The notes under the pieces were generated by a model. The model worked only from the letters and a program-made list of their open reading frames with translations, made no database searches and had not been told where the DNA came from. From NCBI GenBank assembly GCA_947627285.1, contig CANQVL010000004.1, forward strand, positions 1-64,000: a stretch of DNA of 64,000 nt, in the 5' to 3' direction. Positions within the stretch are counted from its first letter, which is position 1. The number at the start of each line of letters is the position of its first letter. Source of the DNA: an uncultured Oscillospiraceae bacterium. Lineage in GTDB: Bacteria > Bacillota > Clostridia > Oscillospirales > Oscillospiraceae. The translations under genes and the position numbers were made by a program. This document shows positions 7,617 to 14,860 of the stretch, in pieces.

Positions 7617-8642
7617 TTACCTCTGGACGCGTCCGGAGGCGTCGCCGCCGGCGAGCTTCTCCACCTCGGCGACGGTGGCAAAGTTGTAGTCGCCCTCGAT
7701 GGAGTGCTTCAGAGCGGAGGCGGCAACCGCGAACTCCACGGCGCTCTGGGTGTTGTGCCCGGAGAGGAGGGCGTAGATGAGCCCGCCGCCGAAGGAGTCG
7801 CCGCCGCCGATGCGGTCGATGATGTGGAGGTGGTAGAGCTTGGAGAAGCAATACTCGTCGTTCTTCACGTCGTAGAGCATGGCGCTCCAGTCGTTGTCGA
7901 AGGCGGATTTGGACTCGCGCAGGGTGATGGCGACCTTCTCAAAGCCGAATTTCTCGGCAAGCTGGCGGGCAACGGACTTGTAGCCCTCCTTGTTGAGGGA
8001 GCCGGCGGTGATGTCGGTGTTCTCCGCCTCGATGCCGAATACGTCCTTGGCGTCCTCCTCGTTGGAGATGCACACGTCAACGTACTTGCAAAGCTCGGTC
8101 ATGGCGGCGCGGGCCTGGTCGCGGGTCCACAGCTTGCCCCGGTAGTTGAGGTCGCAGGAGATCTTGACGCCCCGCTCCTTTGCCGCCTTGCACGCGGCGA
8201 GGCACGCGGCTACCATGTTGGGCCCCAGAGCCGGGGTGATGCCGGTGAAGTGGAACCAGTCGGCGCCCTCGAATATATCGTCCCAGTCAAACTCGGCGGG
8301 GTCGGCCTCCTGAATGGCGGAGTGGGCGCGGTCGTAGATGCACACGGAGGGACGCTGGGAGGCGCCCTTCTCGTTGAAGTAAATGCCCACACGGTCGCCG
8401 CCGCGGACGATCTTGCTGGTGTCAACACCGTAACGGCGCAGGGAGTTGACGGCGCACTGACCGATGGCGTGGGCGGGGAGCTTGGTGACGAACACGGCCT
8501 CGGCGCCGTAGTTTGCCAGGGAGACGGCGACGTTTGCCTCGCCGCCGCCGAAGGTGAACTCCAGGTGGTCGGCCTGGACAAAACGCTCATAGTTGTAGGG
8601 CTGGAGCCGGATCATAAGCTCGCCGAAGGTTACGACTTTCAT
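7617..8642 (-). CDS. kdgK: 2-dehydro-3-deoxygluconokinase-type sugar kinase (PfkB family), copy 2
   Basis: A 341-residue PfkB-family kinase. Motifs: FGGGEANVAVSLANYG (substrate/ATP lid region) and IIDRIGGGDSFGGGLIYA containing the catalytic aspartate. The longest open frame adds 61 residues encoded by the palindromic element upstream; the start at 8642 (MKVVTFGEL) is preferred because it begins the conserved fold and has AGGAGA upstream. It sits between the KDPG aldolase and kdgK copy 1, which fits phosphorylation of 2-keto-3-deoxygluconate before cleavage. The division of labour between the copies is unknown. Confidence 0.88.
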   Translation of the reverse strand: MKVVTFGELMIRLQPYNYERFVQADHLEFTFGGGEANVAVSLANYGAEAVFVTKLPAHAIGQCAVNSLRRYGVDTSKIVRGGDRVGIYFNEKGASQRPSVCIYDRAHSAIQEADPAEFDWDDIFEGADWFHFTGITPALGPNMVAACLAACKAAKERGVKISCDLNYRGKLWTRDQARAAMTELCKYVDVCISNEEDAKDVFGIEAENTDITAGSLNKEGYKSVARQLAEKFGFEKVAITLRESKSAFDNDWSAMLYDVKNDEYCFSKLYHLHIIDRIGGGDSFGGGLIYALLSGHNTQSAVEFAVAASALKHSIEGDYNFATVAEVEKLAGGDASGRVQR

Positions 8643-8711
8643 AATTTTAAAATCTCCTTTTCCTTTTTTAGCGTCGCAGACTTCGCCGCCGCAGCGGCGA
8701 ATAAATTCAAT

Positions 8712-8840
8712 ATTTTTTGCGGCGACATGCGCGTCGCAAAAAATCCCTTTTAGGTCCCCGGAGTGTACGGCTTTCAGCCGTGCGCGCAGGGGACCGGCAA
8801 ATCCCCTTTGGCATTTGAAGGGCAAAGCCCTTCAAAGCCA
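8712..8840. repeat. Covarying palindromic element, copy A (after kdgA)
   Basis: Three hairpins in series. (i) ATTTTTTGCG/CGCAAAAAAT (8712-8721, 8735-8744) around a 13-nt loop GCGACATGCGCGT. (ii) GGTCCCC/GGGGACC (8753-8759, 8789-8795) enclosing ACGGCT-TTC-AGCCGT, flanked by GTGT and GCGCGC. (iii) TGGC-A-TTTGAAGGGC / GCCCTTCAAAGCCA (8809-8840) with a bulged A. It ends one base before the kdgA stop codon. Copy B near 16270 has the same architecture with compensatory changes. Confidence 0.8.
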
Positions 8841-8841
8841 G

Positions 8842-9804
8842 TTATTTTTTCATTACATGGATGGCGAAGCCGCCAATCTCGCCCTGGAGGTAGACGTTCT
8901 TTGCCTGGCCCTTGTCGTTGTAGGATATGGAGCTCTCATCGAACTTCACACCCTGGCGGCCCAGGTGGTACATGGCACGGTCCACGCTGTTGGTGCCGAT
9001 GCCGATGTGACCGTTCTTGCCGCGTCCGGGCTTCTTCATGCACTCAACGTAGGTGCCGGCGAAGTCGGAGCTGTTGCCCGGCTTGTAGGTGAAGCCGAAG
9101 AGCGCCTCGAAGGACTTGGCGACGGACGCCGCCTCCTCGGGGTCGGCGCAGTTGACGCCCACGTGCATGAGCTGGAGGCCCAGCATGGTCCTCACGGCGT
9201 CCTTGCAGATGGCGGTGATCTCGTCCCAGCGCTCGTTTTCGATGAGGTCGGACTTGACCATCCAGGTGCCGCCGCAGGCCACGATCTGGTCGAAGGACAG
9301 GTAATCCATCAGGTTCTTGGTGGTGACGCCGCCGGTGGGCATCCATTTGAGCTTCTTGTAGGGTCCGGCGAGGGCCTTTATTTTGGCGATGCCGCCGTTC
9401 TGCTCGGCGGGGAAGAACTTGACCACGTCAAGTCCCAGCGCCATTGCCTGCTCCATCTCGCCGCCGGTGGCGGTGCCGGGGAGCATAAGGGCGCCCTTGG
9501 AGAGGCCGTATTTCACCATTTCCGGGTTGAAGCCGGGGCTTACGATGAACTTGGAGCCGGCGTCAAGGGCGCGGTCAAGCTGGTCGGGGGTCAGGACGGT
9601 GCCGGCGCCAACCAGCATCTCGGGCACCTCGGCGGTGATGGCACGCATGGCGTCCTCGGCGGCGGCGGTGCGGAAGGTCACCTCGGCGGTGGGCAGTCCG
9701 CCCGCTACCAGCGCCTTTGCAAGAGGCACCGCCTTGCTGGCGTCATTGATGGCGACGACGGGGACTATGCCGATGTTGGAAATGGTTTTCAAAATCTCAT
9801 TCAT
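8842..9804 (-). CDS. kdgA: KDPG/KHG aldolase fused to a VOC (glyoxalase-like) domain
   Basis: A 320-residue protein. Residues about 1-208 are a class I KDPG aldolase that splits 2-keto-3-deoxy-6-phosphogluconate into pyruvate and glyceraldehyde-3-phosphate: the catalytic Glu is in PTAEVTFRT (E41), the Schiff-base Lys in GLDVVKFFPAE (about 129), and phosphate-binding glycines in PTGGVTT. Residues about 209-320 form a VOC/glyoxalase-like domain (LMHVGVNCADPEEA to GEIGGFAIHVMK) not found in ordinary aldolases. RBS GGAGGG is 9 nt upstream. It is first in the operon, under its own promoter. The role of the extra domain is unknown. Confidence 0.93.
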   Translation of the reverse strand: MNEILKTISNIGIVPVVAINDASKAVPLAKALVAGGLPTAEVTFRTAAAEDAMRAITAEVPEMLVGAGTVLTPDQLDRALDAGSKFIVSPGFNPEMVKYGLSKGALMLPGTATGGEMEQAMALGLDVVKFFPAEQNGGIAKIKALAGPYKKLKWMPTGGVTTKNLMDYLSFDQIVACGGTWMVKSDLIENERWDEITAICKDAVRTMLGLQLMHVGVNCADPEEAASVAKSFEALFGFTYKPGNSSDFAGTYVECMKKPGRGKNGHIGIGTNSVDRAMYHLGRQGVKFDESSISYNDKGQAKNVYLQGEIGGFAIHVMKK

Positions 9805-9841
9805 GGTTGGTTCCCTCCTGTTAAATTATACTTTTGCTTGC

Positions 9842-9863
9842 CGGTCCCCGACAGCGGGGACCG
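9842..9863 (-). other. kdgA 5'-leader hairpin
   Basis: CGGTCCCC and GGGGACCG form an 8-bp stem with a 6-nt loop, located between the promoter and the kdgA ribosome binding site. It lacks a T-run, so it is not an obvious terminator; it may stabilise the message. Confidence 0.5.
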
Positions 9864-9879
9864 ATATTTGCCTGATAAT

Positions 9880-9914
9880 ATTATAAGATATTTTGGCTGT
9901 AAGTCAAGCCAAAA
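9880..9914 (-). promoter_or_regulatory. kdgA operon promoter with palindromic operator
   Basis: On the minus strand TTGACT (9907-9902) and TATAAT (9885-9880) are separated by 16 nt. The -35 lies inside the inverted repeat TTTTGGCT-N8-AGCCAAAA (9891-9914), the placement expected of a repressor operator. No cognate repressor gene is adjacent to it; the AraC and XRE genes nearby are candidates by position only. Confidence 0.7.
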
Positions 9915-9998
9915 GGCATGGATTATCCGTCATAAAAGCTAAATTCTACGGACAGGGGCGGCGCGTTATGTACAAATTGCGTATGATTCCTCAAATCC

Positions 9999-11483
9999 TC
10001 AGAGGACGACGCCGTCCTTGAATATGCTTATCTCCCGGAAGCCCTTCCTCTCGGCGCAGGTCTGCTTGCCGGAGGCGACCTCAAGCACCAGGTCCATCAA
10101 ATCGCGCGCAGCCTCGTCGATGGTGCGGACGCCGTCGGCGACGACGCCGGCGTTGAAGTCGATCCAGGTGGACTTCTTTTGGGCGAGGGGCGTGTTGGTG
10201 GCGAGCTTCATGGTGGGCGCGGGGGCTCCGAAGGGGGTGCCGCGTCCGGTGGTGAACAGTATGAGGTGCGCTCCCGCGGCGGTGAGGGCGGTGGCGGATA
10301 CCAGGTCGTTGCCGGGGCCGTAGAGCATGTTGAGGCCGCGGGTGACCACGGGCTCGCCGTAGCCTATCACGTCCATTATCGGGGCGGAGCCGCCCTTCTG
10401 GACGCAGCCGCAGGACTTGTCCTCCAGCGTTGTGATGCCGCCCTGCTTGTTGCCGGGGCTGGGGTTGTCGTAGACCACCTCGTTGTGGCGGATGAAGTAG
10501 TCCTTGAAGCCGTTTATCATGTTCACCGCCTTGTGGAAGACCTCCTCATTGACGCACCTGTCCAGAAGGAAGCCCTCGGCGCCGAACATCTCCGGGACCT
10601 CGGTGAGAACCGTGGAGCCGCCCATGGCGCCAAGCATATCGGAGAAGCGGCCCACAACGGGGTTGGCGGTGATGCCGGAAAGTCCGTCGGAGCCGCCGCA
10701 CTTCATGCCGACTACGAGCTCGGAGGCGGAGATGGGCTCGCGTTTGAACTGTCCCACGTAGGCGGCGAGGTCCTCCAAAATGGGGCGGGCGGCCTTCAGC
10801 TCGTCGTCAACCTCCTGGCAGGTGAGAAATTTGACCCGGTTGGGGTCGTAGTCGCCCAGCTCCGCAAGGAATTGGTCGTGCGTCAGGTTTTCACAGCCCA
10901 GGCTCAGCACCAGCACGCCGCCGGCGTTGGGGTGGCGGGCGAGGGCCGCCAGGAGCTTGCGGGTCTGGGCGTGGTCATGACCCGTCTGGGAGCAGCCGAA
11001 GGGGTGGGTGAAGGTGTAAAGGCCGTCCACGGTGCCCTGTACCAGGTCCTGATTATCCCGCACCAGGGCCTTTGCCACGTCGTTGACGCAGCCGACGGTG
11101 GGGATTATCCAAATCTCGTTTCTGATGGCGGCTCTGCCGTCGGGACGGCGGTAACCCATGAAGGCGCCGGGCTCAAGCTTTTCCGGGAACACCACCTTGG
11201 GGTTGTAGGTGTACTCAAGCTCGCCCTCAAGGTTGGTGCGCATGTTGTGGGTGTGGATCCACTCCCCCGCTCCCACGCTTTGCGTGGCGTGACCGATGGA
11301 AAAGCCGTATTTTATCACCTGGTCGCCCTCGGCGAGGGGCTTCAAAACCATTTTGTGGCCCTGGGGGATGTCGGTGACGGCGGTGACCTTATAGCCGTCG
11401 CCCTCGAAGACGGCGCCCTTGGAGATGGGGTGAAGGGCGACCGCCACGTTGTCCTTGGGGTTTATATGTATAAAATCGGTCAT
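9999..11483 (-). CDS. uxaA: UxaA, altronate dehydratase
   Basis: A 494-residue dehydratase converting D-altronate to 2-keto-3-deoxygluconate, the third step of galacturonate breakdown. The N-terminal SAF domain (about 1-95, with HPISKGAVFEGDGYKV) is joined to the C-terminal UxaA domain carrying GCSQTGHD, MKCGGSDGLSG and the cysteine segment SCGCVQKGG, which suit an iron/metal site. Full family length. It starts 12 nt after the uxaB stop and is co-transcribed with it. No obvious terminator was found in the 190-bp gap before kdgA. Confidence 0.95.
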   Translation of the reverse strand: MTDFIHINPKDNVAVALHPISKGAVFEGDGYKVTAVTDIPQGHKMVLKPLAEGDQVIKYGFSIGHATQSVGAGEWIHTHNMRTNLEGELEYTYNPKVVFPEKLEPGAFMGYRRPDGRAAIRNEIWIIPTVGCVNDVAKALVRDNQDLVQGTVDGLYTFTHPFGCSQTGHDHAQTRKLLAALARHPNAGGVLVLSLGCENLTHDQFLAELGDYDPNRVKFLTCQEVDDELKAARPILEDLAAYVGQFKREPISASELVVGMKCGGSDGLSGITANPVVGRFSDMLGAMGGSTVLTEVPEMFGAEGFLLDRCVNEEVFHKAVNMINGFKDYFIRHNEVVYDNPSPGNKQGGITTLEDKSCGCVQKGGSAPIMDVIGYGEPVVTRGLNMLYGPGNDLVSATALTAAGAHLILFTTGRGTPFGAPAPTMKLATNTPLAQKKSTWIDFNAGVVADGVRTIDEAARDLMDLVLEVASGKQTCAERKGFREISIFKDGVVL

Positions 11484-11495
11484 TTGTCCACCTCT

Positions 11496-12992
11496 TTACG
11501 CGATGGCGCCGGCGTAGACGGCAAGGGCGCCCTCGGACCTTATCTTGTCCAGAAGCTCCACCACGGCCTTCTCAAAGCCGGGGACGGCGGTGAGGTCCTG
11601 GCCCCACATCTGATTGTTTGTCATGACGGCGTGGACAAGGGCGGCGTCAGTGTCGTTCCTGTGCTCCCAGTAGAACTCCAGCGCCCAGCGGTCGTCGGAG
11701 CAGACGTAGTCGTTGCCCTTTGCCCTGCGGCACACCAGGCCCTTATCGTTAAGCTCCTGAACGTTCGTGGAGTAGAAGGCGATGTAGGCGGCGAAGGAGG
11801 CGGTGAGGCAGGGGGGCAGCTCCTTTTTCAGCTCCACGTACTCAAGGAAGCTGGGCATGTTGCGGGCGCGCCATTTGGAGGTGGAGTTGAGGCTGATGCT
11901 CATAAGCTCGTGGTTGACGAAGGGGTTGTTGAAGCGGTCCTGGACGGCGGCGGCGAAATCGGTGAGGTCCTTCTTGTCCAGGGGCAGGGTGGGAATGACC
12001 TCTTCGTAGAGCATCTTGTTCATGAAGCCGCGGACGGTGTCGTTCTCCATGCAGTCACGGACTATGTCGAAGCCCGCCAGATACGCGCCCAGGACGAAGC
12101 CGGTGTGGGCGCCGTTGAGGATGCGGACCTTGCGCTTTTTGTAGGGCGTCACGTCGGGGACCACGGGGCAGTTGAGCCCCGCCTTTTTGAAGGGGAGCTT
12201 ATCCTCAAGCCACGCCGGACCCTCGATGTTCCAGACGCCGAAGACCTCGCCCACGTCGATGAGCTCGTCCCGGTAGCCGTTGGTCTCCTCCAGGCGCGCC
12301 ACCTCGTCCTTGTCGCGGATGCGTCCGGGGACGATGCGGTCAACGAGGGTGGAGCAGAAGGTGCAGTCGTTGTTCACATACTCCCGGAAGCCGTCGTCAA
12401 GGCCCCACTGGTCGATGTATTGGTTGACGCACTTCAAAAGCTCCTTGCCGTTGTTGTCGATGAGCTCGCAGGAGAGAATGATCAGTCCGCCCTGGCGCGC
12501 CTCATAGCGCTTGTAGAGCACCTGGGTGAGCTTCCCGGGGAAGGAGGAGCAGGGGGTGTCCGAAAGCCGGCAGGCGGGGTCGTAGACGATGCCCGCCTCG
12601 GTGGTGTTGGAGACCACATACTCCAGGTCCGGGCTCACGGCAAGTTCCAGCATGGCGTCAAAGCCCTCGGGCGTGTAGGGGTTGAGGCACCGGGAAACGG
12701 AGGAGATGACGCGCTTGCGGTCCACCTTCTGCCCGCCCTCGTTGCCGCGAAGGTACAGGGTGTAGAGGCAGTCCTGGGCGTTCATGAGCTCGGTGAGACC
12801 CGTGGCGATGGGCTGGACAAGGACGCATTTGCCGTTCCAGCCGGCCTTTTCGTTGGAGACGTCGAACCAGTAGTTGACAAAGGCGCGAAGGAAGTTGCCC
12901 TCGCCGAACTGCATCACCTTTTCGGGGGCGTTTTCCAGTATGTAACCGTTATAGCCGGTTTTTTGCAGGGTCCTGTAATTTAAAAGTTCCAT
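11496..12992 (-). CDS. uxaB: UxaB, tagaturonate reductase
   Basis: A 498-residue member of the mannitol dehydrogenase/long-chain polyol dehydrogenase family that reduces D-tagaturonate to D-altronate with NADH. Seen: the N-terminal segment EKVMQFGEGNFLRAFVNYWF, a nucleotide-binding region, and the conserved LNGAHTGFVLGAYLAG segment with the substrate-binding Asn and His. The uxaB identity over fructuronate reductase (uxuB) is supported by its pairing with uxaA. It is the first gene of its operon and divergent from the AraC regulator, whose product probably controls it. Confidence 0.92.
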   Translation of the reverse strand: MELLNYRTLQKTGYNGYILENAPEKVMQFGEGNFLRAFVNYWFDVSNEKAGWNGKCVLVQPIATGLTELMNAQDCLYTLYLRGNEGGQKVDRKRVISSVSRCLNPYTPEGFDAMLELAVSPDLEYVVSNTTEAGIVYDPACRLSDTPCSSFPGKLTQVLYKRYEARQGGLIILSCELIDNNGKELLKCVNQYIDQWGLDDGFREYVNNDCTFCSTLVDRIVPGRIRDKDEVARLEETNGYRDELIDVGEVFGVWNIEGPAWLEDKLPFKKAGLNCPVVPDVTPYKKRKVRILNGAHTGFVLGAYLAGFDIVRDCMENDTVRGFMNKMLYEEVIPTLPLDKKDLTDFAAAVQDRFNNPFVNHELMSISLNSTSKWRARNMPSFLEYVELKKELPPCLTASFAAYIAFYSTNVQELNDKGLVCRRAKGNDYVCSDDRWALEFYWEHRNDTDAALVHAVMTNNQMWGQDLTAVPGFEKAVVELLDKIRSEGALAVYAGAIA

Positions 12993-13059
12993 AAGCCGCT
13001 CCTCCTGAAAAATAAGATTTTATGTTGTTTGCCCAATAGTGGGCAGTATACTGTCTTTT

Positions 13060-13088
13060 ATTATAGCAGAAGTGTACAAGTATTTCCA
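13060..13088 (-). promoter_or_regulatory. uxaBA promoter
   Basis: On the minus strand TGGAAA (13088-13083) and TATAAT (13065-13060) have a 17-nt spacer. The weak -35 is typical of an activator-dependent promoter, which suits the divergent AraC gene. A TGCCCA-ATAG-TGGGCA hairpin follows in the leader (about 13030-13045). Confidence 0.6.
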
Positions 13089-13188
13089 CACATTTTTGAG
13101 ATTTTCTACTAATAATTATACGTACAAACTTTTTTGCGGAAATATCGTATTTTGCGGGATAACATTGCAAAAGTTGCGGCATTTTGTG

Positions 13189-13217
13189 TTGACTTTTCCG
13201 TTCCTTCAAATTATGAT
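13189..13217 (+). promoter_or_regulatory. Promoter of the AraC-family regulator
   Basis: TTGACT (13189-13194) and TATGAT (13212-13217) with a 17-nt spacer, 28 bp before the start codon. Confidence 0.65.
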
Positions 13218-13244
13218 TGTACTCAAGAGATGAGGTGATCGGCA

Positions 13245-14120
13245 ATGCCCAACGAACCGGGGTCCTTTGACCTGCGGCAGGTGATGAAAAGGCCCGACTT
13301 TGAGCTCCAGTACAAGCGGGACTCGTATTTGAAGAAGGTGGACCTGCACCATCACGATTTTTATGAGATATATTTTCTCATAACGGGAGACGTGACCTAC
13401 ACCATAGAGAGCAAGCTCTACAAGGTCTCGCCGGGGGACATACTGCTCATCAGCCCCAGGGAGCTCCACCAGCTCCACATAAGGCCGGAGCGGGAGGTAT
13501 ACGAGCGGTACGTGCTGTGGGTGGACCCCAGGGCGATAAAGCGCCTATCCACGAAGCACACGGACCTTATGACCTGCATGGACCCCTCCTCTCCGCAGTA
13601 CCGCAACCAGATACATATGTCCCCGGAGGACCAGCGCAGGATATATGACATAGTGGGCAAGCTTTTCGGGGAGCTCACCGACGGGGGCTTCGGCGGGGAG
13701 ATAATGCCCGAATGTCTGCTGACGTTGCTTTTGGTGGAGATCAACCGCATAGCCCAGAAGGGCTCCGCCCCCGCCGAGGACGTGACGCGGGGGAGCAGGG
13801 TGGTAAGCGAGGTGGTGGACTACATCTCCGTCCACTACGGCGAGAGCCTGTCGCTGGAGGAGCTTGCCGAGCATTTTTACGTGAGCAAATACCACCTGAG
13901 CCACGAGTTCAACAGGCTTGTGGGCACCAGCGTACACAGGTACATAATGAAAAAGCGGCTCCTCATAGCGCGTCAGCTCATGGGGCAGGGCGTAAAGCCA
14001 AGCCACGTATGGCTGGAGTGCGGCTTCGGCGACTACACCGGCTTTTACCGCGCCTTCAAGGGCGAGTACGGCGTAACGCCCAGGGAGTACGCCCAGTCTG
14101 TTAAGGATGCGGAGACGTGA
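13245..14120 (+). CDS. AraC-family transcriptional regulator
   Basis: A 291-residue regulator. Residues about 20-150 form a cupin-like sensing domain (HHHDFYEIYFLITG, then VSPGDILLISPRELHQLHI). Residues about 190-285 hold two helix-turn-helix motifs of the AraC type (LSLEELAEHFYVSKYHLSHE and the closing CGFGDYTGFYRAFKGEYGVT). It is transcribed divergently from uxaBA with 252 bp between them, so it is the likely sugar-responsive activator of hexuronate genes; the inducer is not shown by sequence. RBS GAGGTGAT supports the start. Confidence 0.9.
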   Translation: MPNEPGSFDLRQVMKRPDFELQYKRDSYLKKVDLHHHDFYEIYFLITGDVTYTIESKLYKVSPGDILLISPRELHQLHIRPEREVYERYVLWVDPRAIKRLSTKHTDLMTCMDPSSPQYRNQIHMSPEDQRRIYDIVGKLFGELTDGGFGGEIMPECLLTLLLVEINRIAQKGSAPAEDVTRGSRVVSEVVDYISVHYGESLSLEELAEHFYVSKYHLSHEFNRLVGTSVHRYIMKKRLLIARQLMGQGVKPSHVWLECGFGDYTGFYRAFKGEYGVTPREYAQSVKDAET

Positions 14121-14157
14121 GGCCTGTCAAGACAGCGTATACCGGTCGAAGTATGAT

Positions 14158-14195
14158 AAACAGCGGCGCCGCCCGAAGGCTCAGCGCCGCTGTTT
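14158..14195 (+). terminator. Terminator after the AraC gene
   Basis: A perfect 12-bp stem AAACAGCGGCGC/GCGCCGCTGTTT with a 14-nt loop. The A/T ends allow action in either direction, also serving the small minus-strand gene that ends at 14225. Confidence 0.8.
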
Positions 14196-14224
14196 GACTG
14201 GATTTGAAAAATGGGTATTTGAGC

Positions 14225-14362
14225 TCAAAGCTTTTTCATAAGCTCCGCCTTTTGGGTGTTGAATTCCTCCTCGGAAATGTCGCCGGATAGACGCAGGCTG
14301 CTCAGCTTTTCAAGCGCTTTCAGCGCGTCCCCGGCGGTCGCACCGGCTTTCAGCTTCGGCAT
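14225..14362 (-). CDS. Small SHOCT-domain protein, possibly N-terminally eroded
   Basis: A 45-residue frame whose C-terminal half (LEKLSSLRLSGDISEEEFNT, then QKAELMKKL) is a clear SHOCT motif, a short helical module common at protein ends. Upstream in the same frame, without a standard start codon, is a hydrophobic stretch (CSCLLLALAILFWG), so the ancestral protein was probably a small membrane protein with a C-terminal SHOCT tail. Either the gene starts at the internal ATG (14362; weak AAGG upstream) or it has lost its start. Function unknown. Confidence 0.5.
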   Translation of the reverse strand: MPKLKAGATAGDALKALEKLSSLRLSGDISEEEFNTQKAELMKKL

Positions 14363-14482
14363 TTTCGCCTTGCGCTGGCTGATGCCCCAGAAGAGAATGG
14401 CGAGGGCGAGGAGGAGGCAAGAACATTTTTTAATTATTAAAGACGGCTTCTGGGGTATCCTTGACTGTGAGGAGGGGATAAC

Positions 14483-14827
14483 ATGGAACGGCGGTATTGT
14501 ATTGACAACAGGGAGATCGGGGCGCGGGTTAAGGCGGCGCGGAGACGGCTGGGAATTACGCAGGGGCAGCTGGCGGAGAGGATCGACCTCTCCGAAAACG
14601 CGGTGGCGAAGCTGGAAAACGGCTTTATGGCAGCGAGCCTCCAGACGATCGTCAAGCTGGCTAACGAGCTGGGCGTCACGATGGACTATTTTCTCGCAAG
14701 CGAAGGAGCGGAGGACGGCGAGTCCGAGGAGCTGGCGCTGGCGCTGGTCCGGGGTCTGGACAGGCGTGAGATGGCGCTGGTCATCAAGGTCATCTCAGCT
14801 CTGCGGCTCAATTTTTCCGAGAGCTGA
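14483..14827 (+). CDS. XRE-family transcriptional regulator
   Basis: A 114-residue protein with a Cro/CI-type helix-turn-helix (residues about 12-66: IGARVKAARRRLGITQGQLA, then SENAVAKLENG and LGVTMDYFL), followed by a short acidic helical tail that may dimerise. RBS GAGGAGGGG lies 7 nt upstream. It precedes the GH4 glycosidase by 33 bp on the same strand and is probably co-transcribed, so it may be a local repressor for that gene. Confidence 0.9.
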   Translation: MERRYCIDNREIGARVKAARRRLGITQGQLAERIDLSENAVAKLENGFMAASLQTIVKLANELGVTMDYFLASEGAEDGESEELALALVRGLDRREMALVIKVISALRLNFSES

Positions 14828-14860
14828 AAATCCATATATCTTTATAAAGGAGGTTTCTCC

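Noticed and set aside
7606-7851. N-terminal extension of kdgK copy 1 by 82 codons
   Set aside because: It overlaps the end of the other kinase gene in a different frame and has no homology; the start at 7605 has a good ribosome binding site.
10179-12983. A 934-codon open frame on the plus strand opposite uxaA and uxaB
   Set aside because: It is antisense to two clear family genes, has odd composition (Gly, Ala, His, Val rich) and no known domain. Strong third-position GC bias removes stops from the opposite strand.
14382-14455. CCCCAGAAG and CTTCTGGGG as a hairpin around the XRE promoter
   Set aside because: The arms are 9 bp but 56 bp apart and one lies inside the SHOCT coding frame; chance is a sufficient explanation.
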